DNA from: Manihot esculenta
Lineage: Eukaryota > Streptophyta > Magnoliopsida > Malpighiales > Euphorbiaceae
DNA: 64,000 bases
Assembly (NCBI RefSeq): GCF_001659605.2
Contig: NC_035165.2
Coordinates: forward strand, 15,362,419-15,426,418
Direction: 5' to 3'
Shown here: positions 1 to 10,370 of the stretch, piece by piece
Layout of the letters: every line of letters starts with the position of its first letter
Numbering within the stretch: the first letter of the stretch is position 1
The notes under the pieces: model-generated
What the model saw: only the letters and a program-made list of their open reading frames with translations
What the model was told of the DNA's origin: nothing
Databases searched by the model: none
Program-made: the position numbers and the translations under genes

Positions 1-104
1 CCCTAACCCCCAGGTTTGCAGGTCCGAGATAGCACAAGAAGTCAGCAAGGGTAAAGGTTTTGTATATGTAATAGTCTAGTAGTGGACATGTATTATGATA
101 ATAC
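1..104 (+). mobile_element. Truncated Ty3/gypsy LTR fragment
   Basis: This stretch matches, with substitutions, the part of element C's LTR at about 53158-53260 (the 'cctaaccccaggtttgcagg' neighbourhood followed by the AT-rich run). It stops abruptly near 104, where LINE coding sequence begins. It is therefore the tail of an LTR that starts outside the window. The exact right boundary is uncertain by about 10 bases. Confidence 0.6.
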
Positions 105-1655
105 AACTCCTAAGGATAATAGGGGAGATAGAAGGAGATTTCGATTTGATAATGCATGGTTATGTGATTAGAGTCTGGCTGAGGTTATTAAAGGAGCTTA
201 GGTTAATTCTATACCACGCAACCTTTTGATGAAACGTGATGATTTAGTTTTTGCTCTTTCGTTGTGGGGTAGGAGTAGAAATAGAGAGTTTTGGCAAAAG
301 AAGAAGTATATAGAGATTATTGGATAATGGGCTCAGTACTGTTTCTCACGCCTCTTTAAAGGAAGATTGAAATCGTCTCCTTGAGCAGGAAGAAGCTAGA
401 CTTAAACAGCAGGCAAAGTGCTTTTGGCTTAAAAATGGGGGCCGAAATACAAGAACTTTTCATGCACAAATTAATGGTAGACAAAAAATGAACCGTATTA
501 CTAAATTAAAGGAGTCGTCGGGTATCTGGATTGAGGATGAGGAAGAAATTAAAAATCATGTTCTGCATTATTTCTAGTCTATTTTTTATGGCGGTTCTGT
601 GGATTGTGAACGGGTTTTTGAGTTGGTGTCGCCCTTGATTAGTGATGCTGATAATGCCGATCTTTGTGCTCCCTTTTCGAATGAGGAATTTAGAGCTGCT
701 CTTTTTCGGATGCATCCAGATAAGGCACCTAGGTCGGATGGGTTAAATCCTGCATTTTACCAGAGATTTTGGCACTTGATTGGCAATGATGTTTCCGATG
801 GTTGTCGCCTATGGCTTCAACAAGGTAATTTTCCTTCTTCTCTTACTGAAACATTGATTGTTTTGATTCCTAAAGTGGATAGCCCTGAAACTGTTAAAGA
901 CTTTCGTCCAATTGCGTTATGTAATGTGTTATATAAGATTGTGGCTAAAACTTTGGCGAACAGATTTAAAAGGGTCCTTCCTATGATTATCTCTGAGAAT
1001 CAGTCTGCCTTTATCCCTCATCGGTTGATTACCGATAATGTTATGGTTGCGTTTGAAATGATACACAATATGAAAACTAATAAGGGCAGAAATGATGGTA
1101 ATTGTGCACTTAAAATTGACATTTCTAAGGCTTATGATATGGTAGAGTGGGAGTTTCTAAAAGGCATGTTGGAACGATTTGGTTTTTCTACTCAATGGAT
1201 TAGGTGGGTTGACTATGTGCTTTTCGGAAATCTCTTACAATATCAATTTTAATGGTGATTGGATTGGTCCTATTGTGCCTAGTAGAGGTCTTCGACACGG
1301 GATCCTATTTCTCTGTATCTCTATTTGGTGTGTGCGGAAGGCTTATCGTTACTACTTAAAGATGCTGAATCTAAGGGCTGGTTGCAAGGCTGTAGGGCAT
1401 GTGCTAGATGCCCAAAGATCTCACATTTATTTTTTGCACATGATTCTCTGCTTTTTTTAATGTTAGACTGGAGAAAGCAGGTAGTATTAAATTTATTCTC
1501 AATACCTATGTGGCTGCTTATGGAGAAGTAGTGAACTTCAATAAATCTGACATTTTCTTTGGTCCCAATGTGGTCTCCTCTGTAAGGTCTAATATCAGTA
1601 ATATCCTGGATGTTCATTCACCATTGAGTCATAGTACCTATCTGGGGTTACCTTC
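105..1655 (+). pseudogene. L1-like LINE ORF2 remnant, 5' half (linker and reverse transcriptase)
   Basis: This is the 5' half of a non-LTR retrotransposon polyprotein that would copy LINE RNA at a nicked target. Bases 105-600 translate, with several stops, into the linker before the RT. Bases 599-1252 keep one frame and show the L1 RT hallmarks: [29 protein letters not shown] and [13 protein letters not shown], the last holding the motif A aspartate. Near 1250 the frame shifts. The catalytic box follows at about 1423-1460 but reads FFAHD where L1 elements have FADD, so a metal-binding aspartate is lost. The text breaks at YLGLP (about 1636-1650), where element A is inserted, and resumes at 28037. 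The endonuclease domain is absent. The copy is dead, and it is older than everything inserted in it. Confidence 0.88.
1651..1655. repeat. Target-site duplication (left) of element A, CCTTC
   Basis: CCTTC directly precedes the TGTAACGACC terminus of element A. The same five bases directly follow its TATTACA terminus at 28037-28041. The LINE reading frame is interrupted exactly here. Confidence 0.93.
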
Positions 1656-2116
1656 TGTAACGACCCGAAAATCGGACCGCTACCGGCGCTAGGATCCAGA
1701 TCGGCTTAAGGCCGCCGGGACCCATAGCAAGCCTAACATACATCCTGTACAACTGGTATAATCCCATACATGATCAAACATATACATAAAAACTTTAAAC
1801 TTTTTCTTTCATTTACCAAGCTTAACCTGTGCATGCACAATAACTGTAAAAGTAAAACCCCTTACTGGAGCCCTCATCAAATGCTCCAGTTGGGTCAACA
1901 TATCATACGTCAAGCTTGGTTCAACAAATCTCATCATAAAACATCCATAAAGATCATGTGAAACAGGGACAAAACATAAACATTAGGGATAAGCACAATA
2001 CTAAACCTCATTACATTATATTACAATACATACTTTTACATCATTACATAACTTTACATTACATCATGTCCACTACTATTCTATTACATAACATGACCAT
2101 AACCATAACCCGCTGA
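1656..2116 (-). repeat. Element A left LTR, first part
   Basis: Matches the start of the intact right LTR (25631-26091) closely, including the TGTAACGACCCG terminus. It ends at GCTGA, where element B's LTR begins. Confidence 0.88.
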
Positions 2117-2294
2117 TGTAATACCCGGCTATACTCCGGTATCGGAATTCCTACCGTCTGGTGGAACCTCGGATGTCGGAAGCCTCTAGTAGGGTAGAAA
2201 CATGTCTTCATAAAATGTTTTGAGGTATTTTATGGTTTTAAGAAAAATGGAAATGAGTTTTTTTGCATAGAACAACCTTGGAGGAAAACTCAGG

Positions 2295-2438
2295 TTCGGC
2301 CGCCGAACCTCAAGTTCGGCCGCCGAACATGCATGCCTTCGAGAGCGCTTTAGGCCCCCGAAAGCATAAGTGAGGAAAGTCCAGGTTCGGCCGCCGAACC
2401 TCAAGTTCGGCCGCCGAACCTCAAGTTCGGCTGCCGAA
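2295..2438. repeat. TTCGGCNGCCGAA palindrome cluster 1 (U3) of LTR B
   Basis: Five copies of the 13-bp interrupted palindrome at 2295-2307, 2315-2327, 2386-2398, 2406-2418 and 2426-2438. The centre base is C in four and T in one. The cluster ends about 55 bp upstream of the TATA box. Confidence 0.88.
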
Positions 2439-2492
2439 CATGGCATGCATGCGGAGGCACGTTCGGCCCCCGAACGTGGCCTGGCCAGCCAC

Positions 2493-2500
2493 TATAAAAG
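2493..2500 (+). promoter_or_regulatory. TATA box of LTR B
   Basis: TATAAAAG lies in a conserved context (gccactataaaaggg). The same box recurs at the equivalent place in every sister LTR here: 9897, 17497, 19241, 20903, 27661 and 55403 on the minus strand, and 58860 on the plus strand. This supports it as the retrotransposon promoter. Confidence 0.75.
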
Positions 2501-3029
2501 GGTCCCTTAGCCGAAAACGGGCGAGCTTTTTCCCCATTTTCGGCCAAGGTGAGCTCTCCGCCGTCCCTCACCGATCTTGAGTTCTTTCTTTCCAATCCTA
2601 CTCGATTTTCATGAGTTTTTACTTTGTTTTGAAGATTTTCAAGCTTTGAGCAAAGTTTTGGAGCTTTGAGGTTCAAAGGAACTCAACCCCTCCCATTTCC
2701 GAGTTTAGGACGTCTCTCTCTCGATCTCCATGAGGTAAGAGCCGATCTTAAGCTCATTGCATGTTTTAAGCAAGTTTTAAGTAGATCTATGGGGTAGAAT
2801 GCATGTTTAGCTCATAGTTAGGTTTATGGGTTTTATATGTGTTTATGAACAATGTGTGTTGCTTGTGTGTTGTAGTTGGGGTTTTTGATGGTTTGATGCC
2901 CCTAGGAACTTGTATGCTTGTTTGTGTATGTTTGGGAATGTTGTAGAATAGGTTTATGCATGTTTGGGTAGTTTTGTAGGCAAATGTGCATAGGAGAGCT
3001 GAGTTTCTGCCACTAAGGGAGAAACCAGG

Positions 3030-3255
3030 TTCGGCAGCCGAAGGAACTTTCGGCCGCCGAACATGCTTGTGGAGGCAGCCTTCGGCTGCCGAAGCTTGCC
3101 TCCGAAAGGAGACTTTCGTCTCTGTCTGGGAGTTTCGGCCGCCGAAAGTGCCGCCGAACATGCATGAGTTTCGCCTCTGTCTGGGAGTTTCGGCCGCCGA
3201 AGGTGCCGCCAAACCTGCCTGACTTTCGGCTCTGGAGGGACTTTCGGCCGCCGAA
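3030..3255. repeat. TTCGGCNGCCGAA palindrome cluster 2 (leader) of LTR B
   Basis: Six copies at 3030-3042, 3049-3061, 3081-3093, 3134-3146, 3189-3201 and 3243-3255. The centre base is A, C or T. Half-sites (gccgccgaa) lie between them. The cluster is 500-750 bp downstream of the TATA box, so it would be in the transcript and could form short RNA hairpins. Confidence 0.85.
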
Positions 3256-3346
3256 CCTGCCGCCGAAAGTGCCCTGTCCAGTCCTCTCTTGCATGTTTTT
3301 CTATGATTGTTTCATGATGTTTTAGGGGGTTTTTGGGGAGTAGTTT

Positions 3347-3897
3347 TGTAATAGCCCGGCCCCGTACGACCGGCCCTGTTACCGCTCACAGCCCGTGACC
3401 TTCCTCTGGGCCCAGCCACTGTGAGCAGCTCTTAACATCCCTTCACCCTCACGGGTTCCAGGCAGGATTTGTCCCCTTGGGTTCTCATCAAACGCATCCT
3501 TCCCCAAGTGGATTTGGCCTAAATTTCCCTTTGGAAATTAGGTCGCCTCCCCCACTGCTCGAACCCTTGACCTCCCACTTTAAGGGAATAGTCTGGTGAG
3601 AGTGAGTACCAATTGTTCCATTGGAACAACTGGTACTCACTCTCACCAGACTATTCCCTTAAAGTGGGAGGTCAAGGGTTCGAGCAGTGGGGGAGGCGAC
3701 CTAATTCCCAGAGGAAGGAATTGGGCCAAATCCACTCGGGCTAGGGCGGGCCGTAATGGCTCCCCCGAGGGACAAATCCTGCCTGGAACCCGTGAGGGTG
3801 AAGGGATGTTAAGAGCTGCTCACAGTGGCTGGGCCCAGAGGAAGGTCACGGGCTGTGAGCGGTAACAGGGCCGGTCGTACGGGGCCGGGCTGTTACA
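3347..3897. mobile_element. 551-bp near-perfect palindrome (foldback element) with 5-bp target duplication
   Basis: The left arm (3347-3620) and right arm (3622-3897) are reverse complements about one central base at 3621. The outer roughly 128 bp pair with one mismatch, and the inner roughly 85 bp pair almost perfectly. About 75 bp between these zones are diverged. The element begins TGTAATAGCCCGG, ends CCGGGCTGTTACA, and is flanked by AGTTT on both sides (3342-3346 and 3898-3902). TG...CA ends with a 5-bp duplication indicate insertion by an LTR-type integrase, but there is no coding capacity and no primer site. It could be a foldback MITE or two short LTRs joined head to head. Confidence 0.88.
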
Positions 3898-4235
3898 AGT
3901 TTAGAGTTATGTTCATGTTGTTTGGTCCCTCATTTGAGTCCACCTATGTAGGTTCGGACCCGAGGAACCGAGGACCCCAGCAGTGAGTCAGCTGCTCCAG
4001 TGTCTGGTCAGAGCTACCCAGAGGTGAGTGGAATATCTCATTATGTTTTAAAGCAAATGATGGACCTTTTTAGCATGATTCACGCATCATAAATGGCATG
4101 AGATGTACTAGGTTGTTTGTATTAGAATTCAGGAATATGTTGCATTGCACATTTTATTGTTGATGTGGATGAATGTTGGATGATCCATAGCCCTCTATCT
4201 ATGATGTGATGATGTGATATGTACGGTATGGAATG

Positions 4236-4384
4236 TAAGACCAGTGGGACCCATTCTACGTTCGCTGGCACTATGTAAGAGAAAGACCAGGACCCATTCT
4301 ACGTTCTGGCACAGTTGGACCATGTTATGTTATGTTATGTAAGAGAAAGACCAGGACCCATTCTACGTTCTGGCACAGTTGGAC
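4236..4384. repeat. Short tandem repeat in LTR B
   Basis: Three imperfect units containing 'accaggacccattctacgtt' and 'ctggcac' start near 4236, 4282 and 4342, with an ATGTT tetramer run between the last two. It occupies the same relative place as the unrelated minisatellites of the sister LTRs. Confidence 0.7.
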
Positions 4385-5012
4385 TATGCAGAGGGCTAAT
4401 GGTGACAAGTTCATCCTTAATGTGATTAGCTGTGATGTGATGCATTTCATGTTATTATATGTTTTAAATGTTTTACTATTTTGCTCACTGGGCTCTAGTA
4501 GCTCACCCCTCTCCCAATTTCTCCAGGATTTCAGGTACAGGGTAGACCAGGAGGTTTACAAGAGTAATGAAGTCTGGTGTATGTAATAGATAGTGTGGAC
4601 ATGATAAATGTATTAATGTTATGTAAAAGTACAGTTTCAGTCATGTAATGATATTGAGGATTAGAGATTGTGCTTGACTTTATGTATGAGGTATCCCTTT
4701 TAATACATGATCTTAGATCTTTTTATGATGTTTTTGTAGACCAACTCAACATATGATGTTTCGCCCATTGGGGCATTGAGGAGATCCCACTGAGGGGTCA
4801 TGTTTATGTTTATGAGTATGTTCAGTGCATGCACAGGTTGAGTTTGGCATATGAGTGAAAGAAAAGTTTTAAATTTTTATGTATGTTGTTGATCATGTAC
4901 GGGATTAATCAGGTTCACAGGATGTATGTTAGGCTTGCTACGGGTCCCGACGGCCTTAAGTCGACCCGGATCCTAGCGCCGGTAGCGGTCCGATTTTCGG
5001 TTCGTTACAGAA

Positions 5013-5024
5013 TGGTATCAGAGC
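5013..5024 (+). other. Primer-binding site of element B (initiator tRNA-Met)
   Basis: TGGTATCAGAGC lies three bases after the LTR terminus TTACA. This is the usual plant primer site complementary to the 3' end of initiator tRNA-Met. Confidence 0.92.
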
Positions 5025-5280
5025 CCTAGGTTCATAGGATCGGACCTAGAGTGTCGGGCTCATAGATGTTCTAGAAGGTCAAGCACAATAGGAAAGATCA
5101 TGTCCACTAGGATAGGATGTGGAGTCCTGTCTTGTATAATGATGTGAAATGCCATGATTATATACATGTGCATTGATGCTATGATATGAATGATGTATAT
5201 GTGATGAGGGTTCATGTGTGCCCACATGAACCATATGATGCTAATGTTTTTGTGATGTGTACTGTTTTTCAGAAAATAGG

Positions 5281-7356
5281 ATGAGAGGAACCCGTCGATC
5301 TGCAAGATTGACAGGAGTACCACCTGAGGATGAGGGCACGAGCGCCCGTCCTCCTACATTGCCTAGGGCAATGTCTTGTAGAGCCAACAGAGAAAGAGTG
5401 TCAAGGGACCCTAGAAGGTCTTTTGATGCTAGCAGAAGGGGGACAGATAGAGGAGGAAGTTCTTCAGATGTGAGGGAGGTTACAGAAGAGGATCAGAGGA
5501 GGGATGGGAACCTGGATGTGAGCATGGAGGAAGAAGGGACAGGGGAGTCTTAGGGAGGCGTTCAGGCCTCGGGGTATGGTTTTCCACCCCATTATCCACC
5601 CTTCCCACAGGGTTTAGGGTATCCGATGGGAGGCACATCGGATTATTCCAGCTTTAACCCCTACCCTACCTACATGCCTTATCCACCTTTCTATCCACCT
5701 TACACACAGTACCCAGCTTATCCACCCTCACCCTTCTATCCAAACCCGGCAAACCCCACCTCGGGGAATGCTGCACCCCCACCTCCACCACCTACAGAAC
5801 CAGCAGCCCCAGTTACTCAACCTCCCAGACCTAGCTCAGCCAGTGGAAGCAAGGTAAAGATGACAGATTACCATAAGCTGGATGCTCCCAAATACAAGTC
5901 AGGGGATGACCCCTTTGAGTATCTGAGAGTAGTGAAGACAATAACTGATGAGATAGGGGCGGATGACAGCAGGGCCATTCAGATGGCAGGGTTCACTTTA
6001 AAGTGCAAGAAGGCACAGGAATGGTTCAAGTGTTATGTGGACCCGAGACTAGACGGCATGACATGGGAGGAATTTGCGAATGAGTTCGCTGGATGGGCTT
6101 TTCCAGACAGTTCCAGAGAACTGAAAATGATTGAGTTTGAGCAACTGAGGCAAACAGAGCACATGAGTGTAGAGGAGTTCACGGATAAATTCTTAGAGCT
6201 ATTGCCTTTTTCAGGGCAAGCTCTAGATACCGATTCGAAGAAAGCCAAGAGATATGTTATGAAGCTGCATTCCAGGTACTCCTCGTTGATTCAGTCAGTT
6301 GAGAGGGAAAGTTTCCACACTGTGGTGGATATGGCTCGAAGGATGGAGGCGAGTGCTATAGTTGAGGGGTCAATGAAGCAGTCAGTGACCCAGTCTTCAG
6401 GGGTTAAGACCCCAAGCAGAGGAGGGCCAGGTCTCTCTTCTCAGAGCTCAAGTAAGAAGAGGTGGGATAACACCACCAAGAAGCCGAAGAAGAATAAGTT
6501 TTGGAATAAGTTGAAATCCGGTCTGGGATTTGGCGGTGGCTCGAGCTCAGGCTCAGATGGTACAGAATGCCAGAGATGTGGAAGGCCGCACAGGGGAGTG
6601 TGTCGAGCTGGGACTAATACATGTTTCAGATGTGGACAGGAGGGACACATGGCTCGGGAGTGTCCTAGAGCACCTTTTATGGGCCAGCCCCAGCAGACAG
6701 CTTCTGGTAGTGTGGCACAGCCAGCAGCTCCAGCCACAACTCAGGGCAGTGGCAGAGGTAGAGGGAGAGGGGCAGCCTCTTCTTCTGGTTCCCGAGGTGA
6801 AGGTCCATCAGCTCCAGCCAGGATCTTCACCATGACTCAGCAGGAGGCTAACACATCCAACACCGTGGTGTCAGGTAATCTCGTCATTGGGTGTTCTGAT
6901 GTGTATGCATTAATGGACCCAGGTGCATCTCATTCGTTTATTGCTCCGAGAGCCGTCGAGAGGTTGGGTTTGATAGTCTCTGGGTTAGAGTGTCCCCTAT
7001 GGGTCAGTGGACCCAAGTGTGACCCGTCAGTGGCAGTGTCAGTCTGCCAGTATAGTCCAGTTTGTGTTGAGGGAAGATGCCTCTCCGCCGACCTTGTGGT
7101 TCTAGATTTGACAGACTTTGATGTCATTCTAGGGATGGATTGGCTATCTACCCATGGTGCTACCTTGGACTGCAGAGACAAGGTAGTCAAGTTCAGAGAT
7201 CAGAACGGGTCAGAGGTCGTCTTCCGAGGAGACAAGAGGGGTACACCTAGAGGTCTGATATCAGCTCTTCAGGCTCGTAGGTTGCTTAGGAAGGGATGTC
7301 AGGGGTACTTAGCTCATGTGAGAGAGCTTAGTAGTCAGGTCAGGGAGCCAGCCTGA
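5281..7356 (+). pseudogene. Element B gag-protease, broken
   Basis: The structural gag protein and the aspartic protease of a Ty3 chromovirus. The start [12 protein letters not shown] matches element D. A Pro/Tyr-rich segment follows (about 5570-5800), then the capsid region (about 5860-6370), two zinc-knuckle boxes around 6568-6665 (the second [15 protein letters not shown]) and the protease site DPGASHSF (about 6917-6940) with [11 protein letters not shown] downstream. DPG in place of the more familiar DTG is common in this lineage. A CAG-to-TAG change puts an in-frame stop at 5551-5553. The frame otherwise stays open until 7351, where the sequence jumps into an LTR terminus and meets TGA. 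No RT follows. Confidence 0.93.
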
Positions 7357-7398
7357 ATCCTAGCGCCGGTGACGGTCCATTTTGGGGTCGTTACAGGT
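7352..7398. repeat. 47-bp junction repeat, left copy
   Basis: Identical to 20517-20563 in the same orientation. It is the last about 41 bp of an E-type LTR in plus sense (ending GTCGTTACA) with CCTG before and GGT after. On the left it abuts truncated gag. On the right it abuts a minus-sense LTR that lacks exactly this terminus. Confidence 0.85.
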
Positions 7399-8006
7399 CG
7401 GCTTAAGGCCGCCAGAACCCGTAGCAAGCCTGCTATACTCTCTATGTACCTGTAAAACTCATACATGATCATACATTTTCTGTGAAAATAAAAACTCTTT
7501 TCTCTGTACCAAGGCTTAACCTGTGCATGCACTATCTCTGTACTTTGTACTCTGTACTCTGTACTCTGTACTCTGTACTCTGTACTCTGTACTCTGTACT
7601 CTGTACTCTGTACTTTGTACTCTGTACCCCTGACTAGAGCTTGCTCTAGATGGGTTAACTCATACCTGTTAAGCCTGGTTTTAACATACAGGAAAACATA
7701 CATACATATACAGATCATGTTCATAACAAACATCACTAAGTCAAGCACATTTCTAACTGAAAACACAACTAGTACATCTCTTTAATATCACATGTCCACT
7801 CTAAGCTATTACAAATCTCTTTACTCTTTCTGTACTCTGTGGATCTCCTCTGTATACTGTACATTGAACCTGCAAAACTGGGGTTAAGGGAGTGGGATGA
7901 GCTCTATAGCCCAGTGAGTAGAACAGTAAAACATCTCATTAAAATATGATCTCATGGAATGCAGCATATCACAGACAATCCACATCAAAGGTAAACCTGT
8001 CACCAC
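7399..8006 (-). repeat. Element E LTR, first part
   Basis: Antisense LTR sequence starting at CGGCTTAAGGCCGCC, so its outermost terminus is missing and is represented only by the inverted piece to its left. It ends with ACCAC, the target duplicated by element D. The LTR continues at 17867. It differs enough from LTRs A, B and D to be a separate subfamily. Confidence 0.8.
7532..7627. repeat. Heptamer microsatellite (TCTGTAC)n
   Basis: About twelve tandem copies of the 7-mer TCTGTAC (some TTTGTAC) within LTR E. No similar run is visible in the sister LTRs. Confidence 0.9.
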
Positions 8007-8640
8007 TGTAACGACCCGAAAATCGGACCGTTACCGGCGCTAGGATCCGGGTCGACTTAAGGCCGCTGGGACCCGTAGCAAGCCTAACATACAACCTGTA
8101 AACCTGTTTAATCCCATACATGATCAACAACATACATAAAAATTTAAAACTTTTCTTTCATACATTCTATCATCCACCAAACTCAACCTGTGCATGCACT
8201 GAACATATACATAATCATAAACTTGACCCCTCTATGGGATCTCATCAAAGCCCCCAATGGGTGGCATAATAAGAGTTGAGTTGGCTAAACATGGACATCA
8301 ATAACATTAAGATCATGTTTCAAAAGGGATTACATTAAACTATGGTCAAGCACACTTCTAACCTCAATATCATTACATTACATATCTATACATCATTATA
8401 CAATCTGTCATGTCCACTTTCTAACTATTATATACATAAGACTTCTTTACTCTTCTTGACTTCTCTGTCTAAACCGTACCTGCAAACCTGGGGAATTTGG
8501 GAGAGGGGTGAGCTACTAGAGCCCAGTGAGCAGAATAGTAAAGCATTTAAAACATATGATAACATGAAATGCATCACATCACAATTAATCATATCAAGGA
8601 TGAACTTGTCACCATTTAGCCCTCTACATAATCCAATCAT

Positions 8641-8795
8641 GCCAGGGGCGTAGTGCAGGCCACACCTGGTCTTCCTCTTATACATAACATAACATAACAT
8701 ACATAATCCATAATGCCGGGGGCGTAGTGCAGGCCACATCCGGTCTTTCTCTTACATAGTGCCAGGGGCGTAGTGCAGGCCACACCTGGACTTCC
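8641..8795. repeat. LTR D minisatellite (left copy), three units
   Basis: Units of about 35 bp beginning GCCAGGGGCGTAGTGCAGG and ending CACCTGG start at 8641, 8714 and 8761. Each unit has CCAGG/CCTGG ends and can fold back. The same array is in the right LTR at 16241-16395. Confidence 0.88.
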
Positions 8796-9896
8796 ATATC
8801 ATCTCATCATGTCATAACATATGAGGGCTAATGGATCATTCAACATTCATCCACATCAACAACATATTATGCAATGCAACATATTCGTGATTTCTAATGC
8901 AAGCATCCTAAAATATTACATGGCATCCGTGATGCATGAACATGCTCAAAACTGATTTATTTATTTATTTAAAAGCATAAGAGTCATTCCACTCACCTTG
9001 GCTAGCTCAGACACTGACTGAAACAGCTGACTCACTGCTGGGGTCCTCGGTTCCTCGGGTCCGAACCTACACAGGTGGACTCAAATGAGGGACCAAACAA
9101 CTAGAACATAACTCTAAAAACAACCCCCAAAAACCCCCTAAAACACCTCAAACAATCATGCAAAAACATGCAAAGGAAGGCTGAACAGGGCAGGTTCGGC
9201 GGCACCTTCGGCGGCCGAAAGTCCCTCCAGAGCCGAAACCCAGGCAGGTTCGGCGGCACCTTCGGCGGCCGAAGGTCTCAGACAGAGACGAAAGTCTCTT
9301 TTCGGGGGCAACTTCAGCAGCCGAAAGGCCTGCCTCCCCAGCCATGTTCGGCGGCCGAAAGTTCCTTCGGCTGCCGAACCTGGTTTCTGCCAAAGGGCAG
9401 AAACTTGGCTCCTTATGCACATTTGCCTCCCAAACTCAAACCATCATGCATTTAGCTCAACCAAAACATGCATACAAGATCCTAGGGGTCTCAAACTACC
9501 TTAAACCCCACTTACAACACATCAAACGCACAATACAAGCCACATTGTTCATGAACATACATTTATACCCATAAACATAACTAAAACCTAAACATGCATT
9601 CTACCCCATAGATCTTGCATAAAACTTACTTTAAACATAAAATGAGCTTAAGATCGGCTCTTACCTCTTGAAGATCGAGAGAGAGACGTCCTAAACTCGA
9701 AGGTGGGAGATTTTTGAGTTCTTGAACCTCAAAGCTCCAAAACTTGCTTTAAACTCGGAAACCTTCAAAACAACGTAAAAACTTGTGAAAATCTTGAAAG
9801 ATTTGAAGGGAAGAACTCAAGGATGGTGAGGAATGGCGGAAGGACTCACCTTGGCCGAAAATGGGGAAAAGCTCGCCCGTTTTCGGCTAAGGGACC

Positions 9897-9904
9897 CTTT
9901 TATA
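9897..9904 (-). promoter_or_regulatory. TATA box of left LTR D
   Basis: CTTTTATA on the plus strand, TATAAAAG in sense. This LTR lies downstream of the gag-pol gene, so its promoter would fire outward into LTR E. Confidence 0.65.
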
Positions 9905-10261
9905 GTGGCTGACCAGGCCACGTTCAGGGGCCGAAAGTGCCTCCGCATGCATGCCATGTTCGGCGGCCGAACTTGAGGTTCGGCGGCCGAACCTGGACTT
10001 TCCTCACTAAGGCCTTCGGGGGCCTAAAGCACTCCCGAAGTGTATGCATGTTCGGCGGCCGAACTTTGAGTTTCGGCGGCCGAACCTGAGTTTCCTCCAA
10101 GGGTGTTTTTATTCCAAAAACTCATTTCCTTCTTACTTAAAATCATTAAAAACATTAAAACATTTCATGAAAACATGATTTTACCCCTCTAGAGATCTTC
10201 GACATCCGAGATTCCACCGGACGGTAGGAATTCCGATACCGGAGTCTAGCCGGGTATTACA

Positions 10262-10277
10262 TTCTCCCCCCCTTAAG
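10262..10277 (-). other. Polypurine tract of element D
   Basis: In sense it reads CTTAAGGGGGGGAGAA and directly abuts the 3' LTR. This is the expected place for the plus-strand primer in reverse transcription. Confidence 0.88.
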
Positions 10278-10370
10278 AACATTCGTCCCCGAATGTTCCT
10301 CAACTAGCACATAGCATGGCATACATCATATCATACACATATAACACATGAAACATATAAGAAACTAACC

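Larger units (their letters stand above)
2117..5009 (+). repeat. Element B 5' LTR (sense)
   Basis: Starts TGTAATACCCGGC and ends TTCGTTACA, directly before the primer site. Without the 551-bp palindrome and its 5-bp duplication it is about 2.3 kb, close to the 2255 bp of element D's LTRs. It contains a TATA box, two clusters of the TTCGGCNGCCGAA palindrome and a short tandem repeat near 4236-4384. Confidence 0.88.
8007..10261 (-). repeat. Element D left LTR (3' LTR in sense)
   Basis: Runs from TGTAACGACC to GGGTATTACA, 2255 bp. It carries a minisatellite at 8641-8795, palindrome cluster 2 at about 9187-9380, a TATA box at 9897-9904 and palindrome cluster 1 at about 9955-10090. Confidence 0.95.

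Noticed and set aside
1325..1692. Short frames across the end of the LINE into LTR A
   Set aside because: They run through the insertion point at 1656, so their C-termini are LTR sequence, not protein.
3640..3690. Pol III B-box-like text (GGTTCGAGC) in the palindrome, suggesting a SINE
   Set aside because: The box is incomplete, no A box at the proper distance was seen, and TG...CA ends with a 5-bp duplication fit LTR-type insertion better.
6530..6835. 101-codon plus-strand frame and a minus-strand frame at 6441-6737
   Set aside because: Shadows of element B's gag zinc-knuckle region in other frames.
8641..8795. Spaced repeats resembling a CRISPR array
   Set aside because: Only three to four imperfect units with related spacers, inside a plant LTR. 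No cas genes and eukaryotic context.
9148..9455. Several short overlapping frames on both strands with repeated FGGR, SAAE or RRRCRR text (also at 16748-17055, 3013-3294, 18411-18684, 26863-27099 and 54676-54957)
   Set aside because: These are translations of the TTCGGCNGCCGAA palindromes in LTRs. Stops are rare there only because the DNA is GC-rich and lacks TAA/TAG/TGA.
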